The notes under the pieces: model-generated | Seen by the model: the letters and a program-made list of their open reading frames with translations, nothing else | Told to the model about the DNA's origin: nothing | Database searches by the model: none | Source: UBA1227 sp045599345 | GTDB taxonomy: Bacteria; Bacillota; Clostridia; Oscillospirales; Acutalibacteraceae | DNA: 12,613 nt | Assembly (NCBI GenBank): GCA_045599345.1 | Contig: JAZRVV010000033.1 | Span: 1 to 12,613 of the forward strand | Direction: 5' to 3' | Program-made: the position numbers and the translations under genes | Shown: in pieces, positions 5,897 through 12,613 of the stretch | Layout of the letters: each line of letters starts with the position of its first letter | How positions within the stretch are numbered: position 1 is the first letter of the stretch

Positions 5897-7948
5897 GTGA
5901 AAAAGAGATTACTTTCAACCGTTTTAGCATTGACGATGATATTGGCAATGTTGTCAACGGGATTGTTTAGCATTAGTGCTAGCGCAAATATTTGGTATGA
6001 TTATTTCTCCTTGTCTGGACCATTTGTTGCTGGCGAAGTATTTACTGCCGGCTCTGACTGGGATCAGGGATATTGGCAGTCAAGAGATCGCTCGATTGTC
6101 GATGAGTATCGCACTGGTCCTAATGATGGTAACACTCAGCATTTGGCAAGGTTTATTACTAAAAAAGCTGGCGTGACTGAACTTTATATTAATAACAGCA
6201 ATTCATTCAACAAAGATAAACTTGTTATTGAGGTGTTAAAGCCTGTTGCTGATGTACCAGTTGATACAGAGTATACAGTAACTGGTAGCAAGGGTACTGA
6301 ACACAAGTGGTCTGTACATAGCCCTAACCAAAATAACGGTAAGAGGGATAATCAGAGAGGACTTGCAACGCTTAGCTCTTCTAAGGATAATTATGCTACT
6401 GTAATGGTAACTAGTGTAGGCAATATTATTGTTGATCATCAATATATTCCTGACGGTTCAAAGGATGTTAAAACAGAGTATATTGCGCTTAAAGGTGTTA
6501 AGGGTACTCCAAAGTGTACTGTTCCAGAAGTGGTAGAAACAGTCGATGGACAGATTCTTGAATACATTGCTCTTCCACAGCCTGATGACGACGGCGTGTG
6601 GAAATGGGATGAGTCTAAGAATCCACTCTCAACTGAAATAAGCGTCAATGGAACTAATAAGGCGTTTGCGAAGTTTGTTCCAAAGAATACAAAAGATTAC
6701 AATGAGTACTCAGTTGAAGTATCATTTGTTATTGAAGTCGCACAGGACGAAGATTCTGTGCCTGATGAGATTAAGTACTTTACATATGATAAAAGTGCAG
6801 GCGCTTTGAAAGCTGCCACCATCAAATCAGAAGACGTTGAACTTTTCACTTCATCTGATGATGCCATGACAATTGGTGAGCTTGGCGAGACAAAGTGGTA
6901 CTATGCATTTGGTAATATCATTTGCAATGCAAAAGTAACTTTCGTTGGCGATGTTAGACTGATTCTTGCTGATGAATCATCGACAATCTTCACAAGAGGT
7001 ATCAAAGCTAGTGCTGATTCATCACTAACTATTTATTCTTCTTCAACAGGAGATAAACAAGGTATATTTACTGTAACAACACCAAATGGTGCTAATGGTA
7101 AGCATAACTTTGAAAACGGTGGATGGGCATCATCTGGTTCATCTGCTGAAACTACTGCTGAACTTGGATCACTTACAATCAATGGTGGTATCATAGAATT
7201 CCTCCCAGGTAGTGGTGGATATGGTGGTCTCGGTGGAGACTATCGACCAGAAGGCCAGAGGTATTCTTGTAGCTCTGTTGGTGGAGATGGAGGAGCAGGC
7301 GGTAGCGCGTTGATCCTTCAAAACCTTACAATCAATGGCGGAAGCCTGAGAGCGATTGGCGGTAATGGCGGCAACGGTGGTAATGGCCAAAATGTCCGTT
7401 TCGCAGGTTTTGGCGGTAACGGCGGATGGGGCGTCAACATCAAAGATGGTGGAGCCTTCAATATAAACCTTGCTGATGATTATAGCGGAAGAATTTACAT
7501 TGCATCTGGTAAAGGCGGAGCTGGCGGTAAAATGTGGGATAGACCTGATGGTGAAAGCCCAGCTGCTGTAAATGTTGCAATTAATTTCTCAAATAAGGGA
7601 CTTTCAGTTTTCTCATCTGATGATGAAATAACAGTTGATGAGAATGGCGATATGAGTGTAACAAAACTTGCAAATGACAAACTTGAGGAAGTAACAAAGC
7701 ATAGGTTCTTACTTGTAAATAAAGATACAAGTGATGGAAATAATGCTGCAGCTAAGGATTCTAAAGATAAAGGCGATGATGCTACTGGCACAATGAAGTC
7801 AGGCGGTAACCCAGTTATCTTTATTGTAATTGGTGTTTTGGTCGTTGCTGGTGCGGTTGCATTTGTTGTAATTCGAAAGAATAAAGCATCAAATGTTGAG
7901 GAACCTAAAGAAGAAATAGAAGAAGTAGAAGAAAAGACAGAAGAATAA
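5897..7948 (+). CDS. Secreted, membrane-anchored surface protein with Ig-like and glycine-rich beta-helix regions
   Basis: Function unknown; the architecture is that of a cell-surface adhesin or carbohydrate-contacting protein. The GTG start is set by AGGAGG 7 nt upstream. In order along the 683 residues: a signal peptide at 1-30 ending ASA; an uncharacterised region to about 195; an MBG/Ig-like module at about 195-281, with the VWKWDE and AKFVPKNTKDYNEYSVEVSF pattern; a module at about 320-395 containing GDVRLILAD and SLTIY, often seen in gut clostridial surface proteins; and a glycine-rich region at about 425-550 with two LTINGG rungs separated by GGNGGNGGNG-like runs, likely a parallel beta-helix. 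A Lys/Asp-rich linker follows, then one membrane helix at about 638-660 and a Glu-rich tail facing the cytoplasm. No LPxTG motif is present, so anchoring is by the helix rather than by sortase. A terminator follows 5 nt after the stop, so the gene is probably monocistronic. Confidence 0.9.
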   Translation: MKKRLLSTVLALTMILAMLSTGLFSISASANIWYDYFSLSGPFVAGEVFTAGSDWDQGYWQSRDRSIVDEYRTGPNDGNTQHLARFITKKAGVTELYINNSNSFNKDKLVIEVLKPVADVPVDTEYTVTGSKGTEHKWSVHSPNQNNGKRDNQRGLATLSSSKDNYATVMVTSVGNIIVDHQYIPDGSKDVKTEYIALKGVKGTPKCTVPEVVETVDGQILEYIALPQPDDDGVWKWDESKNPLSTEISVNGTNKAFAKFVPKNTKDYNEYSVEVSFVIEVAQDEDSVPDEIKYFTYDKSAGALKAATIKSEDVELFTSSDDAMTIGELGETKWYYAFGNIICNAKVTFVGDVRLILADESSTIFTRGIKASADSSLTIYSSSTGDKQGIFTVTTPNGANGKHNFENGGWASSGSSAETTAELGSLTINGGIIEFLPGSGGYGGLGGDYRPEGQRYSCSSVGGDGGAGGSALILQNLTINGGSLRAIGGNGGNGGNGQNVRFAGFGGNGGWGVNIKDGGAFNINLADDYSGRIYIASGKGGAGGKMWDRPDGESPAAVNVAINFSNKGLSVFSSDDEITVDENGDMSVTKLANDKLEEVTKHRFLLVNKDTSDGNNAAAKDSKDKGDDATGTMKSGGNPVIFIVIGVLVVAGAVAFVVIRKNKASNVEEPKEEIEEVEEKTEE

Positions 7949-7953
7949 GTTTT

Positions 7954-7983
7954 AGTGGCAGGGCTTACAGTTCTGCCACTTTT
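7954..7983 (+). terminator. Intrinsic terminator after the surface protein gene
   Basis: An 8-bp stem AGTGGCAG / CTGCCACT (7954-7961 with 7973-7980) and an 11-nt loop are followed by TTTATG. The U-tract is short, so it may be leaky. The loop and downstream bases carry the glycerate kinase promoter. Confidence 0.6.
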
Positions 7984-7993
7984 ATGTTATAAT
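7964..7993 (+). promoter_or_regulatory. Promoter for a leaderless glycerate kinase mRNA
   Basis: TGTTATAAT at 7985-7993 is a perfect extended -10. CTTACA (7964-7969, four of six -35 bases, 18-nt spacer) lies in the loop of the preceding terminator. The expected start, 7 nt after the -10, falls on the A of the ATG at 8000. No ribosome binding site exists between the -10 and that ATG. Confidence 0.65.
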
Positions 7994-7999
7994 GCTCAT

Positions 8000-9121
8000 A
8001 TGAAAATTTTAGTTATCTCAGATTCCTTTAAAGGATCAATGACAAGTAGAGAAATTTGTGACATAGCAAAGTCTGTTGTATCTGAAAATTTTCCAGATGT
8101 TGACCTTGTGACAATACCGGTTGCCGACGGTGGTGAGGGCACAGTTGAATCCTTTGTTGAGGCAATAGGTGCCGAGCCTGTGACGATTGAGGTCACAGGC
8201 CCATACTCCGATACCACGGTCAAGGCAACGTATGCACGCGCTGGCTATACCGCTGTTGTTGAAGCGGCAGAAGCGTGTGGTCTTCCACTTCTCGAAAAAC
8301 TTGGCAGGGAGAAGGACCCGTTTAAGACAACAACGTATGGCGTTGGCGAACTTGTGCTTGATGCACTTGAAAACGGATGCATCAATATCCTTTTAGGACT
8401 TGGTGGCACTTCTACAAATGATGGCGGTTGCGGTCTCGCTGCGGCGCTTGATACTAGATTCTATAACAAGAATGGTGAGGAGTTTATTCCAGTAGGTGGA
8501 ACACTCAAGAATATTGCTCGCATCGATACCACGTACACAGACGCTGCTTTCCATGAGGTTTCTCTGACAGCGATGTGCGATGTGGATAATCCAACTGTTG
8601 GTGCAGAGGGCGCAGCGTTTGTGTTCGCCCCTCAAAAGGGCGCACCCGCCGATAGACTCTTCCAACTTGATGATGGCTTAAAGAATTTGTGCAATGTAAT
8701 AGAACGTGACTTGTCTATTAAAGTCGCCGACTTGCCAGGCGGCGGTGCGGCAGGTGGCATGGGTGCCGGCTGCGTTGCATTCTTCGACGGCAAGCTCGTC
8801 TCAGGCATCGACGCTGTTCTCGATGCGGTCAACTTTGATGATCTCATCAAAGACGTTGACCTCATCATCACCGGCGAAGGCCACCTGGACTCCCAAAGCA
8901 TGGGAGGCAAGGCCATCAGTGGCATCGTCAAGCGTGCCGACAACGTGCCGGTTGTTGCAATTGTCGGCAAGAACGACTGCACTGATGCCGAAATTAAGTC
9001 CTTGGGACTTCACGCTGTGTATGAGACAGGCGATGACGAGACACCACTTGAGGAGCTTATAGCACGCGCAAAGGACGATTATAGGCGAGTGCTTATTGAT
9101 GTAATCAAAGCAAATATTTGA
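8000..9121 (+). CDS. Glycerate 2-kinase (GlxK/GarK family)
   Basis: The enzyme phosphorylates D-glycerate with ATP, in this family usually to 2-phosphoglycerate, bringing glycerate from sugar-acid or serine/glyoxylate breakdown into glycolysis in the cytosol. From the ATG at 8000 it is 373 residues, the normal family length. Seen: MKILVISDSFKGSMTS at 1-16, VADGGEGT at 41-48, GLGGTSTNDGG at 133-143, a GGGAAGGMGAG loop near 250, and ITGEGHLDSQSMGGKA near 290. A GTG at 7955 would add 15 residues but translates the terminator hairpin, has no ribosome binding site and breaks the family N-terminus, so I reject it. The start at 8000 also lacks a ribosome binding site and fits a leaderless message. 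GC is uneven: about 33% at 8041-8100 but about 62% at 8881-8940. The RCC1 lipoprotein gene follows after 13 nt. Confidence 0.96.
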   Translation: MKILVISDSFKGSMTSREICDIAKSVVSENFPDVDLVTIPVADGGEGTVESFVEAIGAEPVTIEVTGPYSDTTVKATYARAGYTAVVEAAEACGLPLLEKLGREKDPFKTTTYGVGELVLDALENGCINILLGLGGTSTNDGGCGLAAALDTRFYNKNGEEFIPVGGTLKNIARIDTTYTDAAFHEVSLTAMCDVDNPTVGAEGAAFVFAPQKGAPADRLFQLDDGLKNLCNVIERDLSIKVADLPGGGAAGGMGAGCVAFFDGKLVSGIDAVLDAVNFDDLIKDVDLIITGEGHLDSQSMGGKAISGIVKRADNVPVVAIVGKNDCTDAEIKSLGLHAVYETGDDETPLEELIARAKDDYRRVLIDVIKANI

Positions 9122-9134
9122 GGAGGCAATACCT

Positions 9135-10259
9135 ATGAAAAGAATAGTAACACTTATCCTAGCGCTTATTATGATTTTTGCTCTTACTGCCTGCGGAGAA
9201 AAGGGTGGAGACACAACTACTGATGCAACCAAGGGCAAAGAATCAGGTAAGGCTGACGTTAAAGAACCTAGCGTAAAGTTTATTCAGGTTGAAGAGGGAC
9301 TTGCGCTTGATGAGGACGGTCGCATTTGGAGTTTCAGCCTTGTTGAGGAACCTAAGGTTTTCTGCGACGCTGCCAAGTTTACATACATTTCAGAGGGCAA
9401 TGGATATAAGTGTGCTCTTGATGAGAATGGTGGACTTTGGACTTGGGGCAGCAACAAGTCGGGCCAACTTGGTGACGGCACAACAACTGATAGTGACACA
9501 CCAAAGAAAGTGCTTGATGACGTTAAAATGGTTTCAGGCTTTTACGCAAATGCTTTTGCAATCAAGAATGATGGCACACTCTATCAGTGGGGCTATGGCA
9601 ACACACCTAACAAGATAGGATATAACGATAGCAACAGGGACAATATTTTGACTCCAACACCTGTATCTGAGGATATTAAATTCCAGTATGTTTCAGCTGG
9701 TACTAATGGATGTGTCGCAATCGATACAAATGGTACACGTTATGCATGGGGTGCTTATTGCACAATTTTGGGTTATACTGCAGACCAGATTGATTCTTCA
9801 TTTAGCGCTAATGATGCAGTTATAGCATCCAAACTTTTACCTATTTCAAATGATACTGCACCAAAGGGTACATATTACTTTGGCTCTAGTACAACATATC
9901 TAATTGATTCAAATAATACGCTTTATATTTCAGGTGGTAAGGGTTCAAAGCTTGATCCATTTGAAACAAACGCTTCCTTTGGTAAGTTTACTAAGGCGAT
10001 TGATAAAGTATCAATGCTTGTGCCTTCTACTTATGGAACGCTCTATATCGACACAGATGGCAACATCTGGGGATGGGGTTCTGATGCATTTAAATTCTGC
10101 TCATCAAGCACTCCGGTTCAACTTACAAAGGATATCGAGTTTGTTGATGTAGCAATTTTAGATGCTGGCACTGTGACGGCTTATGCACTTGGCGCAGATG
10201 GTAACATCTATACATTTGGCGAAAAGGGCATGACACCAACTGTACTTGAAGTGAAATAA
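9135..10259 (+). CDS. Lipoprotein with RCC1-like (beta-propeller) repeats
   Basis: The protein is anchored to the outer face of the membrane; its function is unknown. Seen in the 374 residues: a type II signal peptide with lipobox LTAC at 17-20, lipidated on Cys20; a Thr/Gly/Lys linker to about 45; then recurring RCC1-type units. The clearest unit is at 86-126, where GYKCALDENGGLWTWGSN is followed by GQLGDGTTTDSDTPKKV. Others centre on AIKNDGTLYQWG (142-153), AIDTNGTRYAWG (195-206), YIDTDGNIWGWG and ALGADGNIYTFG near the end. RCC1 proteins fold as seven-bladed propellers and usually bind a partner. The ribosome binding site GAGGAGG sits in the 13-nt gap after glycerate kinase, so the two are probably co-transcribed, although no functional link is evident. 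A strong terminator follows. Confidence 0.93.
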   Translation: MKRIVTLILALIMIFALTACGEKGGDTTTDATKGKESGKADVKEPSVKFIQVEEGLALDEDGRIWSFSLVEEPKVFCDAAKFTYISEGNGYKCALDENGGLWTWGSNKSGQLGDGTTTDSDTPKKVLDDVKMVSGFYANAFAIKNDGTLYQWGYGNTPNKIGYNDSNRDNILTPTPVSEDIKFQYVSAGTNGCVAIDTNGTRYAWGAYCTILGYTADQIDSSFSANDAVIASKLLPISNDTAPKGTYYFGSSTTYLIDSNNTLYISGGKGSKLDPFETNASFGKFTKAIDKVSMLVPSTYGTLYIDTDGNIWGWGSDAFKFCSSSTPVQLTKDIEFVDVAILDAGTVTAYALGADGNIYTFGEKGMTPTVLEVK

Positions 10260-10325
10260 GGAATTCCTTATATATACATTTATATATAGTTGTAATTTTG
10301 CACAATACAAGATATTGAAATGATT

Positions 10326-10354
10326 AAAACCCCATCTGCAAAAGATGGGGTTTT
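10326..10354 (+). terminator. Intrinsic terminator after the RCC1 lipoprotein gene
   Basis: A perfect 12-bp stem, AAAACCCCATCT with AGATGGGGTTTT (10326-10337, 10343-10354), and a GCAAA loop; A- and T-runs at both ends make it usable on either strand. The 66 nt before it (10260-10325) are AT-rich and hold nothing else I can identify. Confidence 0.92.
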
Positions 10355-10417
10355 ACCTCTGGAATTAGGAACGCCCGGAGGAGTTTGAAAAAAGATAAAT
10401 TTATGCAAAATTAGTTA

Positions 10418-10446
10418 TTGACTTTACTATATAGTAATGTTATTAT
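10418..10446 (+). promoter_or_regulatory. rRNA promoter
   Basis: TTGACT (10418-10423), exactly 17 nt, TATTAT (10441-10446): five of six consensus bases in each box, the best promoter in the window. Transcription is expected near 10452-10453. The AT-rich stretch upstream (10386-10417) could act as an UP element. Bases 10355-10385 hold nothing I recognise. Confidence 0.85.
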
Positions 10447-10452
10447 GTTTAA

Positions 10453-10661
10453 GCGCTCGCAAATTGGGAGCGCAGGATGTACCTTGAAAATTAAACAACG
10501 ACAAACTAGAAATGGACCCTGAAATTTCAAAAGAGATTTCAAACAGTAGATTCGTATAAACGAATTCAAAGGACATTGAAAAATGTCAGCAAAAGTAATG
10601 AGCTAAAAGCTTATCTAATGATTAGATCGAATGGTAAATTCCACCATTCGTTTTAATACAA
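10453..10661 (+). other. 16S rRNA leader with boxA-like element and hairpins
   Basis: This is the transcribed leader, about 210 nt. It opens with a hairpin GCGCTC/GAGCGC (10453-10473) directly at the predicted 5' end. It then carries CTTGAAAATTAAACAAC (10483-10499), which resembles the TTTGAAAACTAAACAA antitermination/processing element of Gram-positive rrn leaders. Further hairpins are ATTCGT/ACGAAT (about 10552-10567), GACATT/AATGTC (10573-10588) and CGAATGG/CCATTCG (about 10629-10650). No credible reading frame is present. Confidence 0.75.
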
Positions 10662-12360
<1,699 letters not shown>

Positions 12361-12388
12361 AAGCTACTCGGTTTTGAGTGGCTTTTTT
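12361..12388 (+). terminator. Intrinsic terminator about 150 nt after 16S
   Basis: A 9-bp stem AAGCTACTC / GAGTGGCTT (12361-12369 with 12376-12384, one G-U pair) and a GGTTTT loop are followed by an unbroken run of six T (12383-12388). By form it is a strong rho-independent terminator. In a standard 16S-23S operon the antitermination complex would have to read through it; otherwise the 16S transcription unit ends here. Confidence 0.8.
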
Positions 12389-12418
12389 GGTTTTAAGAAA
12401 GTTGTATTATGCCAATGG

Positions 12419-12613
12419 GTGTGGCAAGCGCTAAATATAAGCGAGTGGTGAAAGGATAGCAAGCTAAGTGCAGAACTAAGCTACTACTATGAAAGGCATA
12501 GCTATCGAGGTGTCGTTGAGTTACGACAGAGTGGCGTAATCTGCAGCCGGAATAGGCGCCACAGCAAAGCTGAACCACGGGCGGGAGCTCTGAAAGCCCT
12601 ATTCGAAAAGCTC
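12419..12613 (+). ncRNA. Structured RNA, possibly the 5' part of a group II intron (partial)
   Basis: The stretch is hairpin-dense and has no credible protein. It begins GTGTG, matching the group II intron 5' consensus GUGYG. It continues with hairpin CGCT/AGCG (about 12429-12443) and GTGGTGAAAGG, like the GGTGAAAG or GGTGAGAG of domain I. Next come CTATG/CATAG (12487-12501), GAGGTGTCG, hairpin TGTCGT/ACGACA (12511-12528) and TAATCTG. An outer pair GTGGCG/CGCCAC (12531-12536, 12557-12562) follows, then GAGCT/AGCTC closing at the window end. The order resembles bacterial group II domain I. The 3' part, with domain V and any reverse transcriptase, would lie outside the window. It sits 30 nt past a terminator T-run. 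Alternatives are an unknown structured RNA or rRNA spacer structure. Confidence 0.45.

Noticed and set aside
7201..7450. Gly-rich repeats as a CRISPR array or DNA-level repeat
   Set aside because: The repeats are short GGN codon runs of varied spacing inside one open frame. There are no repeat-spacer units, and no CRISPR array is visible anywhere in the window.
7955..7999. GTG start giving a 388-residue glycerate kinase
   Set aside because: The extra 15 residues are read from the terminator hairpin and -10 box, there is no ribosome binding site, and family proteins start at the MKILVISDSF segment.
10262..10290. TATATA inverted repeat after the RCC1 gene
   Set aside because: It is an AT-only palindrome in an AT-rich spacer, expected by chance, and the true terminator lies 40 nt further on.
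12393..12578. 61-residue minus-strand frame at the right end
   Set aside because: It lies across paired RNA stems, has low-complexity content and lacks a ribosome binding site.
12419..12613. RNase P RNA, tmRNA or 23S 5' end
   Set aside because: The conserved GAGGAAAGTCC of RNase P, the 5' end of tmRNA and the GGTGGATGCC of 23S are all absent.

Overview
The window looks like chromosomal DNA from a low-GC, Gram-positive anaerobe of the Clostridia (Bacillota). The basis is a complete 16S rRNA gene with clostridial-type landmarks, strong AGGAGG-type ribosome binding sites matching its CCTCC 3' end, TGnTATAAT promoters, a boxA-like rRNA leader, and surface proteins of a type common in gut Firmicutes. 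I cannot name a genus from sequence alone.

Layout. Positions 21-1250 (minus) encode a RodA/FtsW/SpoVE-type peptidoglycan polymerase. Divergent from it, 1349-5452 (plus) is a tight six-gene cluster: tsaE and tsaB (tRNA t6A37 synthesis), rpiB (pentose phosphate isomerase), upp (uracil salvage), an unrecognised 147-residue protein, and a sodium-coupled NSS-family transporter. It closes with a strong terminator at 5463-5491. A tRNA-Leu(CAA) gene follows at 5528-5614. Behind it lies about 215 bases of hairpins and repeated copies of the tRNA 3' end (5615-5830), the least explained stretch of the window. Next come a 683-residue secreted, membrane-anchored surface protein (5897-7948), a glycerate kinase (8000-9121) that appears to be expressed from a leaderless mRNA, and an RCC1-repeat lipoprotein (9135-10259), ending in a 12-bp terminator.

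The right end holds an rRNA promoter (10418-10446), a 210-nt leader and the whole 16S gene (about 10662-12207). No tRNA is visible in the spacer. Instead, an intrinsic terminator lies about 150 nt past the 16S end. A hairpin-dense stretch beginning GTGTG (12419 to the window end) may be the 5' part of a group II intron. No 23S sequence is seen before the window ends.

How the genes relate: tsaE, tsaB, rpiB and upp are housekeeping genes sharing one transcript, probably with the small unknown protein and the transporter. The surface protein and the RCC1 lipoprotein are envelope-exposed, while the glycerate kinase between them is cytosolic and apparently separately started. I found no clear new defence or mobile system. 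The best leads are the tRNA-adjacent repeat mosaic, the structured RNA after 16S, and the terminator/promoter overlap that gives a leaderless glycerate kinase.
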